The notes under the pieces were generated by a model, which saw only the letters and a program-made list of their open reading frames with translations, had not been told where the DNA came from and did not search any database. Source: Coniferiporia sulphurascens (lineage: Eukaryota; Basidiomycota; Agaricomycetes; Hymenochaetales; Hymenochaetaceae). From it: a stretch of 64,000 nucleotides of DNA. Location: contig NBBA01000001.1 in assembly GCA_002794785.1 (NCBI GenBank), positions 1,674,001 to 1,738,000 on the forward strand, in the 5' to 3' direction. Made by a program: the position numbers and the translations under genes. Positions 46,808-58,078 of this stretch are shown one piece after another (position 1 is the first letter of the stretch; the number at the start of each line of letters is the position of its first letter).

Positions 46808-48696
46808 ATGCCCACCACCTACATCACCACCCATGACCACCTCTGGTACCTCGCCATCGTCATACCTGGAGGTCTATTTGTTTTCGTCTGCACTCTCACC
46901 ACCACCATCTGCTCTCGCACCCATCGCACCCCACACATCCGCTATCCCACAGTTGCCAACCACCGACCTCTCTCCCCAATTCTTCCCATTCAAAACCCTC
47001 CATCTACAATCCGCCACCAGGAATATCAACCTCGCCGAATGGCTCCTACTCACGCAGACGTCATAGCCCAACTCCGCCGCACCTTCCCCGCCGATTTCAC
47101 TCAACCTGCCGATCTAACTGAGATCGAATTTGAAATCGAGAACACAGAAAACCAGCTAAGTCGCACAAGTCCGCCCTCTGTCAACCTCCTTCTTCACCTC
47201 ACCGAGCTACACAACCAGGCAGTCATCTTCCATGAACTCGCCATTGCAGCCCAACTCCAAGAGCAACAGTGTCAGCACCAAGTACTGTCGCCGACACCAC
47301 CAAGCCACCCATCATTGTTTCCCACCACAGGAACAGACATGACAACTCGCACCCCTCCCCCCACATACCATCCTCCAGCATGTCCTCGCAGCCCCAGACC
47401 TGGATATGGACGTCAACCACCTCATCTCCACACACCCAAGAGTGCACCAGGTCAACCAGATGTGCCAACAGCTCAGGACAGTAGAGGACATGCAGCGCCT
47501 GGCGTGGCATGCCCAGGAGCTAACTGAGGTGCTAGAATCTCGTTTAGGCAATTTGGTCGACGACCTCCATCTACTTCGCAGCACGGACTACGAGGCGCCC
47601 GAGGAAGAGGGCATTCATATGGTACTCATCCCTCTCCACCCTCAGGCTCACCTTTATCATCCAGCACTTCGCCCGGCACTCGTTCCAACCGCACCCCCTA
47701 CCCCTGTGGTCACTCATCGCAACTCGGCCACTCAAACTGAACCCCGACCAGTTCAGGTCCAGCCTCCCTCCCAGTCATTGTCCATGTCATCCTCACGCAC
47801 TCACTGCTCCATGCGCATGTCCCCCACCCACCTCACCATGTTCTGCATGCAGTACATCTGCCCCTGGTGCAACACGGCCGCTCCCAGACACCCCCCCGGC
47901 AACTGCCCCCAACATGGACGACAATCGACATCTCCACTGCCCCTGGCACCAGCGTCTACCCCGGATGAGAACATACCGCCACTGTTACAATTTCCTTTAT
48001 TTCCTCTCACTGCGCTGACTCACTCCCTCTTCGTCATCATCAGTCAGTGCAACTCCCCCATTTCTCTGTCTTACTCATCCCTTATTCGCCTTGCACCATA
48101 AGACGCCATGATGACGCCTTCTTGCACCATCACGACGTGCTTTGCTTACTGATCACCGTACTTGTATTACCAAGGCACTCCCTTGAGTTCCATGACCCCA
48201 ATGGTCTGGTAAACACACCTAACCAAGTCGCTACAGTAACAAACACATAGAATAGCATATAAGCATGTAACTTCAGTAGCACAAGCCCTAAGCTTGTGCT
48301 CTTTGTTCATACAAGCCCATTATCTGCTACCACCAGTTTACTGTGTACCACTTGACCATCAGTCGCTTCGTCGTAACCAGACACGTTCTAGAAGCCTACC
48401 GCGCCCACCTTGTCGATCAGGAAGCCCCATCGACGATCACCTTCGACTTACGGCATCTAGGAAGCCCCAGTGCCGTACATCCAGTCACGACGATCAGGAA
48501 GCCCCGACGTCGATCACCTTGTAACCGTTGAGCTTAACAGCCACCACCAACAACGACCACTAATGGTAGGCACACAGTACACCTCTCTGATCTCGGAGCC
48601 CGCATCCTCCTCCAGTCTTACATGGACGACATTGCGGCAGGCATCAACCTTGATGATGTTGATATGGGGTCCAACAACGATGACCTCTCCAACTAG
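46808..48696 (+). pseudogene. third reading frame of the Gypsy element, split by a solo LTR
   Basis: Downstream of pol. An N-terminal part from 46808 contains a hydrophobic stretch (LWYLAIVIPGGLFVFV) followed by Pro/Thr-rich sequence. The frame changes between about 47345 and 47405 and continues from 47406 (MDVNHLISTHP, a helical stretch VEDMQRLAWHAQELTEVL, then CPWCNTAAPRHPPGNCP). The solo LTR 47983-48539 plus its GCCAC duplication interrupts it; skipping 47983-48544 keeps one open frame through 48696. No homology to envelope proteins is visible; function unknown. Confidence 0.6.
47983..48539 (+). mobile_element. solo LTR (Gypsy family), TSD GCCAC
   Basis: 557 bp TGTTACAA...TTAACA, flanked by GCCAC at 47978-47982 and 48540-48544. 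It belongs to the same subfamily as the solo LTR 55886-56443 (both have CTTACTGATCACCGTACTTG). Confidence 0.93.
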
Positions 48697-48765
48697 TGGG
48701 ATTCTAGTCCGCAATGACAGAAAACTAGCATGTGTCCGCAATGACCCTAAACTACACCTCCTGGG

Positions 48766-49325
48766 TGTTAAGCTCAACGGTTACACAGTGATTGACGTCG
48801 GTGCTTCCTGATTGTCGGAACTGATGGTACGGCAATGGGGCTTCCTAGATGTCGTAAGTCGAGGATGATCATTGGTGGGGCTTCCTGATCGACGATGTGG
48901 ACGCAGTGGGCTTCTGAGAGTGAGTCGGGTTACAACGAAGTGACTAGTGGCACACTGGCACACAGTAGATTGGTGGTAGCAGATAATGGGCTTGTATGAA
49001 CAAAGAGCACAAGCTTAGGGCTTGTGCTACTGAAGTTACATGCTTATATGCTACTCTATGTGTTTACTACTGTAGTGGCCTGTGTAGGGTAGTTTACCAG
49101 ACTATGGAAGGTCATGGAAACCCAAGGAATGCCTTGGTAATACAAGTAGGGCTATCAGTAAGCAAAGCACGTCATGATGGTGCAATAAGGCGTCATCATG
49201 GCGTCTTATTGCACAAGGTGAATAAGGATGAGTAAGGCAGGGAGATGGGGGAGTTGTGCTGACTGATGATGATGAAGAGGAAATGAGTCAGCACAGTAAG
49301 GGAAAAGTAAAGGAAAATTGTAACA
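48766..49325 (-). mobile_element. solo LTR (Gypsy family), TSD CTGGG
   Basis: 560 bp in reverse orientation (TGTTAAGC...TTGTAACA on the plus strand), flanked by CTGGG at 48761-48765 and 49326-49330. Confidence 0.93.
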
Positions 49326-49726
49326 CTGGGTATGACCTTAAAAGGCCCAACAGTGCATTGTTTCTTTCTTTTTTTATGCCCACTTCTCTGCTTGTTATTG
49401 TCCTTTTTGGCAGTTTGCCTTCTCCTTATTGTTTATTGGACTTCACTTGGCCACTATAGGCGCATATGACTTGCAATCCAGGTTAGGGATTCCTTTTGCA
49501 TCTGTTTTCCACTTCTTCACCGTCTTCTGACATGACACCATTAATTTTGGTGGAGGACTAGGATTAGGTACCAAAGAGCATGGTAACAAACTCTGCAGTG
49601 AACCTAGCATTACACTTAAAGACCTGCTAGGCCGGCATTTTGATACATCTGGATTTTTTTCCTTTTGTGACTTGTATCTTTCTCTTCTTTTATTTTATTT
49701 TGACAATTCAGTGACTTGTCAATCCT

Positions 49727-49739
49727 AAATGGGAGGCAA
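49727..49739 (+). promoter_or_regulatory. polypurine tract of the Gypsy element
   Basis: AAATGGGAGGCAA immediately before the 3' LTR, the usual site for plus-strand DNA priming. Confidence 0.7.
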
Positions 49740-50300
49740 TGTTATAATTTTCCTTTTACTGTCCCTTATTGCGCTGACTCACTTCCTCTTCATCATCATC
49801 AGTCAGTGCAACTCCCCCATTTCTCTCCCTTACTCATCCTTACTCACATTACACCATAAGACGCCATGATGACGCCCTACCGCACCATCATGACATGCTT
49901 TGCTTACTGATAGCCTTCCTTGTATTACCAAGACATTCCTTGGGTTTCCATGACCTTCCATAGCCATGTAAACAACCTTATACATGACCCTACAGTAGCA
50001 AACACATAGAGTAGCATATAAGCATGTAACTTTGGTAGCACAAGTCCTAAGCTTGTGCTCTTTGTTCATAAAAGCCCATTATATGCGCCTCAGTGCCCTC
50101 TGTGTGCTCTACCTCATCATCTGGCACTTCGTCATAACCCGACTCCTCTAAACAGACTCCACATACCTCCCCAATGATCAGGAAGCCCCATTGCCGATCA
50201 TCCCCACCTTATGACATCTAGGAAGCCCCATTGCTGTACCACCTGTCTCAATGATCAGGAAGCCCCACCATCGATCACCACGTAACTGTTGAGCTTAACA
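49740..50300 (+). repeat. Gypsy 3' LTR
   Basis: 561 bp, TGTTATAA...TTAACA, followed by GGGCG, which matches the bases before 41367. It shares CTTACTGATAGCCTTCCTTG with the 5' LTR. Confidence 0.9.
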
Positions 50301-50305
50301 GGGCG

Positions 50306-50819
50306 TAATAATAAGGGGATGCTAGCAGTGGGAGAGGGTGTAGTGAACTGCACTATTGGAGGTTGGATACAAAGGGAGTTGTCACAGGCATGGGCAGTGT
50401 GGGGGCTGAGGCCTGATGAGGATATTGTAACAGATAAAGGAGGGATGCCATATGTCTGGCAGGGGAGGAATGCAAAAGGTGGGTGAGCTGGGAAAAGACA
50501 TACATCATCAGACAAATTTAGGGTATGAGCGCCACTGTCTGCATATTTCAGGTGGGGAGTTTGGCACCATTACCCACAAAGTCTTTATAAAACTTCCATA
50601 ACCCTGTACTTGCCACCAATCCAACAATAGATGCTCTAGGCCAGCATTGCCACCGCATGGTGGCAGTCAGCTGTTCTTGGTGTGAGAAAGCTGAGGACTT
50701 ACTCATCCGCATGACCACCAGTGGGGTCTACCCTTGTTAGGGGCAGAAGCGATGGGGGGTGACAATGGGAAACTGGATGTCCCCCTTGCCCTAGGCCCCC
50801 CACTGCAGGCATTAATCTT
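50306..50819. other. unassigned DNA between Gypsy and Copia elements
   Basis: About 510 bp without a recognised feature. Open frames on both strands have no family signature; probably the pre-insertion sequence or an older transposon relic. Confidence 0.4.
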
Positions 50820-51071
50820 AAAATCTAAGCACATTGTGGTAGACAATGAGGTGCAGTGGTAAAGTAGAGGCAAAGGTGAGTTATCAGCATAAACCAATGT
50901 ATTTCATGGTAGAGACCAGCTCTCCTTATATACATCTACCATGAGCTACATATACTATAACTATCATAGCTCCTATTGTATGGCATTATCGTTGCATTAT
51001 CATTCACTTAGTAAGATGGTTAATCTTATGACCACCTTTATATTTAGTACGTTCATTATATTTATTTAATA
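50820..51071 (-). repeat. Copia 3' LTR
   Basis: 252 bp, same length as the partner at 57103-57354, with about eight differences, all transitions. Confidence 0.9.
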
Positions 51072-53673
51072 CTCCCCTTCAAACTTTTACTAGGCAGAGT
51101 AGACTTGTAAAACGTTTGATTAATTCGATCATTAGTGCTTTCGTCATAATATCAGCTTTTTGCTGTCCAGTTGGAATATATGAAACTGATATAGTTTCAT
51201 TTTCTATATAATCTCTTAAAAAATCTTTTCATATATCAATATGTTTCATTTGTTGTGTATATTTTTGTTCTGTAGAATTTATTATTGTTATGGCTGCTTG
51301 ATTATCACATAAAATTTTCATAGGTGTATCCAAGGTCTGCAGTACCTTTTCAACCAGTCTTCTAAGCCATATAGCTTCTTTGACTCCATGTGTTAAAGCT
51401 TGTAGTTCAGCTTCACATACTGATAATGACACTAATTCTTGTTTTTTACTTGACCATGATGTCATTGCATTTCCTATTTGAAATATATATCCAGATATTG
51501 CTTTATGGCCTTCTTGTGTCATTCCGTCAGCATCAGTATATCCAATTAACTCGATTGGATCTTTTCCTCTGAGTATTAACCAATAATTGTTTGTTCCTTT
51601 TAAATATTTGAAACAGTGTTTTACTGTGTTATAATGTTCAATACTAGGTTTATTTAAATGCCTAGCAAATTGACCTGTTGTGAATGATATATCAGGTCTT
51701 GTACAATCTGCTGCATATCGTAATGCTCCAACCATATTCATATAAGGTATTTGTCTCATGAAATTTAATTCTTCATTGGTTGGATTTTCCAGTGATTTTA
51801 ACACTTATCCTGGTGTCATTGGTGTTCGTACTGTTGCAGCTTCTTTTAGTTTATACTTTTCGATTATATTATCAATGTAATTCTTTTGTCTTAGTTTTAT
51901 AATTCTATCTTCTTGGTTTCAGCAAATTTCAATCCCAAGTAACCAATGTATATCATTTCCATCAGTAAATTTTACATGTTTTCCTATTTCGTCTTTGAAG
52001 GCTTTTATTATTAATAAATTTAAGCCACATATTGTTATGTCGTCAACATGTATGAAAATTACTAGAATTGTTTTTCCTTTTACTTTTCTTAGGAATACTG
52101 CATTATCTTGGACTGCTCATATTAGTCCAATTCCTATTAGAATTTCTGATAATTTTTTATACCATTGTCTTCCAGCTTGTTTTAACCCATATAAAGCTTT
52201 ATTTAATTTTAAAACTTGTCCAGGTTTTGTTTCAATTAAATTACCTGGTGGCAGTTTTATATATATATTTTCGTCTTTTTCAAGTTCACCATATAAGTAT
52301 GCTGACTTAATATCGATTTGGTGAATTTCATAATCGTTCATTGCACTCCAACTTAATATAGTTCTTACTGTGGCTAATCATGCCACTGGAGCGAATGTAT
52401 TGTTTGAATAGTAGTCTATACCCTCTTTTTGAGCAAATCCTTGAACTACTAGTCTTGCTTTGTAACGTTCAATTTCTCCGTTTGCTAATCTTTTTGTTTT
52501 ATAAACAAATCTTGTTCCAATTATGTTTACGTCTTTTGGTGGATCAATGATCGTCCATGTAGATCTTTCGATTAACGTTTTTATTTCTTCTTTCATTGCT
52601 GTGATCCACTGATTTGCATCAATTCTATTAATCGCTTGTTGATATGAATTTGGATCACCTATTAATTCTGTATTGAATTGATTGAATTCTGTAAGATAAG
52701 CGACTGTATTTTGTTCATCAAAGTTAAGACCTAATGATTGTTTCATTGGTTTGATTATTCTTATTGGTCTTTCATTTGTTAATTCTTGTATTTGTTTATT
52801 CTGTTTTTCCGTAATATTCTCCCCTTCAATTTTAGATGGTGGAGAATCTAAAAATTGTAAATTTCATTCGACTGTAATTTTTTTGTTATGATAGGTTCTA
52901 TGACCTTTACTTTCTTCATCAAATCCTAGCCATTGTGCATATATTCCTTTTGGTTGTAATTTATTAATGTCTTCTTGTCATATTATGCAATATTGGCCAA
53001 ATTCTTTTAAATCGTCTATGTTATAGTTTTCATTGTAGTGTTTGAAATATGGTGTTTTAAAATCAATAGCACTCTTTGGTGTTCTATTGTAAATGTATGT
53101 ACTGTATTTTACAGCTTCTCCCCATAAACTGGGTGGTAGTTTTGCTTGTAGCAGATTAACTCATGTATTATTTAAAATTGTTTGATGTGATCATTCTGCT
53201 ACTCTGTTTTGTTGTGGTGTATCATGAACAGTCAGCTTTCATATTGTTCCGTTTTTTTCTAAATATTCAGTGAATTGTTTACTTAAAAATACTGTGTCGT
53301 TATCGCTTTGTAATATTTTTATTTTTATATTGAATTGTGTGTTGAGCATTGTAGCCCAAGTCGTATAAGCGTTTAAGCCCTCATCTTTTGTTTTTATTAA
53401 AATCATTTTTATCCATCTAGTAGCATCATCTACTAGTGTTAGAAGATATTTATATCCTCCTATAGCATGTGTGGATGCTGGACCCCATATGTCCATATGT
53501 ATATGATCGCCGAATTTTTCTGCTAATTTTGATACATGTAATTTTGGGATTTGCATTCTTTTTATGTTTGCTTCTATGCAAATTTTACATTGAGTTTCGT
53601 CGTAATTTGATATTTTATTATTTGTAATTTGATCTTCTTTTAGTAATCGCTTTATATAAGCATAGCTTATATG

Positions 53674-54232
53674 TGTTAAGCTCAATGGTTATGCGGTGAT
53701 TGACGTCAGGGCTTCCTGATCGTCGAGGCTGGTAGTATGGCAACGGGGCTTCCTAGATGTCATAAGTCAAAGGTGATCAGCGATGGGGCTTCCTGATTGG
53801 CAATGTGGACACAGTAGGCTTCTGAGCGAGTTGGGTTATGACAAAGCGACTGGTGACTTGGTAGACACACAGTAAACTGGTGGTAGCAGATAATGGGCTT
53901 GTATGAACAAAGAGCACAAGCTTAGGGCTTGTGCTACCGAAGTTACATGCTTATATGCTACTCTATGTGTTTACTACTGTAGCGGCCTGTGTAAGGTAGT
54001 TTACCAGACTATGGAAGGTCATGGAAACCCAAGGAATGCCTTGGTAGTACAAGTAGGGCTATCAGTAAGCAAAGCACGTCATGGTGATGCGATATGGCAT
54101 CATCATGGTGTCTTATGGTGCAAGGCAAATAGGGATGAGTAAGGAAGAGAAATGGGGGAGTTGCGCTGACTGATGATGATGAAGAGGAAATGAGTCAGCA
54201 CAGTAAAGGGGAAGTAAAGGAAAATTGTAACA
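53674..54232 (-). mobile_element. solo LTR (Gypsy family), TSD ATATG
   Basis: 559 bp in reverse orientation inside the Copia integrase region, flanked by ATATG at 53669-53673 and 54233-54237. Excision joins the frame ...KLEH-ISYA.... Confidence 0.94.
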
Positions 54233-55885
54233 ATATGTTCGAGTTTTTTGTGAAGTTCAAATAAAGTTACATTTTTCGTAGCTGCTTGTACATCATTGTT
54301 AAATATACTATACAATCCATTTATGTTTTTAATTTTTCCGCATAAAGATCCATTAGGATACTTTATTGTACATTTGTTTTCTTTATAAATAAATTTGTAA
54401 CCATCTTGACATAGAAGTCCTTGAGAGACTAACGTCATATTCATTTTAGGATTGTAATATACATTTGATAATGTTATGACACTTACCGAGTGTCTGTTGG
54501 GGATGTAAAGCTTAAGATCCCCTACTATGTTTGCCATAAATGTTGTTTTGTTAGCGGCTGTTATTGTAATTGCATCAGTTTTGTAAGTATTTTGTAGTTG
54601 ATTTAGATATGGTGTTAAATGTATCATTGCACCAGTATCAATTATATCCATTGAAGAATAAATGTTGTTAGCAATTTTTTCTGTTGTTATTGCATTTGCA
54701 CTTACATCTAGATTGTTGTCATCCATGTCTTCCATGGCGCTGTCATGATTTCCTAGTGCATCAAGGAAGTCGTTATAAGAATAAATTGGGAATTCTCCCA
54801 TTTCGAAGTCGTTATCGTCGATTTCAGTTATAAAGGCGGTTTCGCCTCGGCCAATTATGGTGTTTAATTCGATTTGAGAGCTCAATGCAACATTGTTTGC
54901 TGCTGCTGCTGTTGCGGTATGTTTAGCCTGGGCTGCGCTTGCCCCAGTCGATGTCGGTGCCGCTGACGCACCCGTTTCCTTCCCTTTTCCTTTCTCATCA
55001 TTTGTGTCCTCTTTCTTTTTCTGGGCAGCTTTTGTCCATTCAGTTTTTGGCGCCCAGCAATTGCGACTGAAGTGCCCTAGTTTGTTACAATTATAGCACT
55101 TGATAATGTGTGATTTTTGGTTAGGAGAATATCCCCCTCATCCTCATCCTCTTATATATCCGCCACAGCCCCTATAGCCGCAACCTCATGGCTGAATACC
55201 GTGGCTAAAACCGCATCCGCGGCCCCTAAAATAAGGGTGCGACTGCTCATCCTTGGGCAGGTGGTTAGCTGCCGCTCCTGTCCTCTGATGATTTTTGCGC
55301 CAGCCTTCAAAGGCATTGTGCAGTGCCGTTAATAAAAATTGTGGGGTTAGCTCGATTGGAGCGTTCCCTGGATTTGTTTCATTAATAGTTTTAATATATA
55401 ACTCACTTTGTGTGAGTACATACTGATATTGTTCGGGCGTTGCCCTCGTAATAGCCGATATATAAGTTGACTCTGAAATTTTTACCCCTTGGGCTATTAG
55501 TTCCTCATATTTATTGCTGAGGTTATCAAGCATTCCATCGAAATGGCTGACATGACCTTGGATATCAAAAAGGGCAGCCTCGTTAAAGCCCTTTGTAATT
55601 GTTGTCTGGACGTTATATCATCCATCAAGCGCTTTGAGTAATGCTGGTATATCTTTAGAGAAATTAAGATAATAAGCCAGTATTTTGTCAAGCATAGTAC
55701 GCATAATCCCATTATATAAAGTGCTTGATATACTAATCTCTCCAGTTCCTGGGGAGTTAGTGAGCAGGTTACCATAACCTGCACTCTCGATTGCGCTTCT
55801 GACTCTGTAGTTCCAGAGTTTATAATTTCTGTGGCTGTCGAGTTTCTCAATGCCATTGAAGAATTTCTGGAGTTCTGCAAGTTTC

Positions 55886-56443
55886 TGTTACAATTTTCCT
55901 TTACTTCCTCTTCCTGCGCTGACTCACTTCCTCTTCGTCATCATCAGTCAGCGCAACTCCCCCATTCCTCTGTCTTACTCATCCCTTATTCGCCTTGTGC
56001 CATAAGATGCCATGATGACGCCTTCTTGCACCATCATGACGTGCTTTGCTTACTGATCACCGTACTTGTATTACCAAGGCACTCCCTTGAGTTCCATGAC
56101 CCCCATGGTCTGGTAAACACACCTAACCAAGTCGCTACAGTAACAAACACATAGAATAACATATAAGCATGTAACTTCAGTAGCACAAGCCCTAAGCTTG
56201 TGCTCTTTGTTCATACAAGCCCATTATCTGCTACCACCAGTTTACTGTGTACCACTTGACCATCAGTCGCTTCGTCGTAACCAGACACGTTATAGAAGCC
56301 TACCGTGCCCACCTTGTCGATCAGGAAGCCCCGTTGATGATCACCTTCGACTTACGACATCTAGGAAGCCCCAGTGCCGTACCACCAGTCTCGACGATCA
56401 GGAAGCCCCGACGTCGATCACCGCGTAACCGTTGAGCTTAACA
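55886..56443 (+). mobile_element. solo LTR (Gypsy family), TSD GTTTC
   Basis: 558 bp inside Copia gag, flanked by GTTTC at 55881-55885 and 56444-56448. Excision joins ...SMAMK-LAELQK... in frame. Confidence 0.94.
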
Positions 56444-57087
56444 GTTTCATTGCCATACTCGGTTCATCTTCCTTGGTATCATTAGCATCTGAATCGTCAG
56501 GGTCAGATGGTTCTGATGGCTCATGTGATGGGTTATTTTTGGATTCTTCGGTGTTTTCTTCGTTGTTGTCTTCTTTTTTATCTTCTTCTGGCTTAATATA
56601 AGGATTATCAATTTTAAATTGTTCTTTTTCTTTTGGATCTGATATGCCCAAATACGTACTGATTTGATATCTGATTTTGGATGATTTTCCTTGATCCGGT
56701 ATGCCTAAATCTTTAGCATGATTTGTTAATTCGATTTTATAGTCAGCTTTTATTTTTGATTTTTCGTCATTGGTAGAATTATCATACCTGTTAATTCGAT
56801 CTTGTACTTGTTGTTCCATTCCGTGTATAGGTATTTGTCTGAGGTTACATTGAACTATTAAGTTGACTAACCTTTTGCTGTCTTTGGCTTTTTGTATTTT
56901 TTCTTCGAGTTCTTCGATAGTTGATGACTGTGTATATACTATTTTTAGTTCATTAGCAATTATTCATAATCCTGATAATTTTTGCAAACGTGTTTGCTCA
57001 TGAGTGTTAGGATGTTGTCCGTCAGACATAGTTTCATTATGCAATGATTTATAAATTCATTAATCATTTCGTTAGTTGTAGAGTCAA

Positions 57088-57100
57088 GGCTCATAACCTC
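57088..57100 (-). promoter_or_regulatory. Copia primer-binding site, half initiator tRNA-Met type
   Basis: The plus strand reads GGCTCATAACCTC, the anticodon stem-loop of an initiator tRNA-Met (CAT anticodon in CTCATAA); the element strand is complementary to it and begins 2-3 bases after the 5' LTR. Copia and Ty5 prime from such an internal tRNA site. Confidence 0.75.
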
Positions 57101-57102
57101 TC

Positions 57103-57354
57103 AAAATCTAAGCATGTTGTGGTAGACAATGAGGTGCAGTGGTAAAGTAGAGGCAAAGGTGAGTTATCAGCATAAACCAATGTATTTCATGGTAGAGACC
57201 AGCTCTCCTTATATACATCTACCATGAGCTACATATACTATAACTATCATAGCTCCTATTGTATGGTGTTATCATTGCATTATCGTTCACTTAGTAAGAT
57301 GGTTAATCTTATGACCATCTTTATATTTAGTACATTCATTATATTTATTTAATA
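57103..57354 (-). repeat. Copia 5' LTR
   Basis: 252 bp partner of 50820-51071. Confidence 0.9.
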
Positions 57355-58078
57355 GTTAACGTCGTAGCCCCCCCTGCAGTTGCCCACAGAGGAATGGTTG
57401 GGGTAGTGTCTGCAAACCACTCAGACCCCCTCCCTGAGACAGATCCCCCCTGTCAAGCACCAGAGCTGCACTCTGTTGCACATTGGCAGTAGAGTATGAG
57501 ATGGTGGTGGTAAGAGGTCAAGAGGGAATGTTTTGCAACCAGGTTCATCACTGGTTATAACTAGCAGTTATACCTTGCAACTGCTTCCCACAATCCATAA
57601 TTGTTAGGCAGTGGCCAGGAATAACTCGACAGGGCCCCCGAAGAGATCGACGAAATGCTGACTAGCACAAAGGGAACACCTAGTAATCTGAGGGGGGACT
57701 CAGAGGGACTATGTTCAGATCACATGTAATGCTTAGACAACATGACAGTAAGTAGATTGCTCCAAAATGACAGGGATATACAGGTAATACCTTAGACAAC
57801 ACGACGGTAAGTAGAAGAGAAGAACAGGAAACAATAATGTTCGGCTCGACTACTTATAGGGCAATCAGAACGTGTGAAGGTATTACCAAAAGGGAAAGGT
57901 CACAAGTCATAATGAGTCATTCGACTAAAGGGGATCAGGGGAACAGGTGATCATGCCGAAAGGGGGAACATGAAAGGAAAGCACAGAAAAGGAAAAAGGA
58001 TCGGAGATAGACAGAAAAAGGAAAGAAGATCGACTGCATCTAACAATAATCAGTTATAACTAGTTATTTGCAGTTATA
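57355..58078. other. unassigned DNA right of the Copia element
   Basis: No gene. Contains TTATAACTAG-type motifs at 57549-57571 and 58051-58078, and a repeated ACCTTAGACAACA/ATGCTTAGACAACA...GACAGTAAGTAGA/GACGGTAAGTAGA segment (57730-57815). Confidence 0.4.

Larger units (their letters stand above)
41367..50300 (+). mobile_element. Ty3/Gypsy chromovirus (nested, decayed)
   Basis: LTR retrotransposon bounded by the 5-bp target site duplication GGGCG (41362-41366 and 50301-50305). Order: LTR fragment plus 5' LTR, primer site, gag with zinc knuckle, pol (protease, reverse transcriptase, RNase H, integrase, chromodomain), a third reading frame, polypurine tract, 3' LTR (49740-50300). Two solo LTRs of the same family with their own duplications sit inside (47983-48539, 48766-49325). 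The coding frames are broken by three TGA codons and a few frameshifts. The C-terminal chromodomain and the self-priming-type primer site place it in the chromovirus/Tf1-sushi group. Confidence 0.9.
51079..57029 (-). pseudogene. Copia gag-pol polyprotein (many TGA stops)
   Basis: After leaving out the two solo LTRs with one copy of each duplication, 4824 nt remain in one frame (1608 codons). It begins MSDGQHPNTHEQTR. Domains: gag (QKFFNGIEKLDSHRNYKLWN), an RG-rich segment and zinc knuckle CYNCNKLGHFSRNC, protease (IIDTGAMIHLTP), GAG-pre-integrase (ELHKKLEHISYA, CKIC), integrase (MDIWGPAS, LVDDATRW, ILQSDNDTVF), reverse transcriptase (FAPVA, QIDIKSAYLYGEL, VDDITI), RNase H (YTDADGMTQ, LCDNQAAI, KHIDI). 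At least 14 internal TGA and one TAA interrupt it; several TGAs fall at conserved arginines. Confidence 0.9.
50820..57354 (-). mobile_element. Ty1/Copia LTR retrotransposon, decayed, with two solo LTR insertions
   Basis: Reverse-oriented Copia element with 252-bp LTRs at 57103-57354 (5') and 50820-51071 (3'), a half-tRNA-type primer site, one long gag-pol frame (57029-51079) and a polypurine tract (GAAGGGGAG, complement of 51072-51080). Much more AT-rich than host genes. No target duplication is evident. Two Gypsy-family solo LTRs are inserted (53674-54232, 55886-56443). Confidence 0.92.

Noticed and set aside
46808..47000. Envelope-like protein because of the hydrophobic segment downstream of pol
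   Set aside because: No signal peptide/fusion/heptad architecture or cysteine pattern of envelope proteins is visible; position alone is not enough.
47983..48539. 3' LTR of the Gypsy element
   Set aside because: It has its own GCCAC duplication and belongs to another LTR subfamily; the outer GGGCG duplication and the polypurine tract identify 49740-50300 as the 3' LTR.
48613..48660. A YMDD string in the tail of the Gypsy third frame, like a reverse transcriptase active site
   Set aside because: The flanking residues (LLQS before, IAAG after) have no other RT motifs around them; the real RT with IYMDD lies at about 44450.
51079..57029. TGA read as tryptophan (altered genetic code) in the Copia element
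   Set aside because: The TGAs fall where related elements have arginine (AER, RNV, HIDIR), ordinary TGG codons occur for tryptophan, and host genes such as GCN20 and the Gid1-like gene use TGA/TAA normally. C-to-T decay explains it better.
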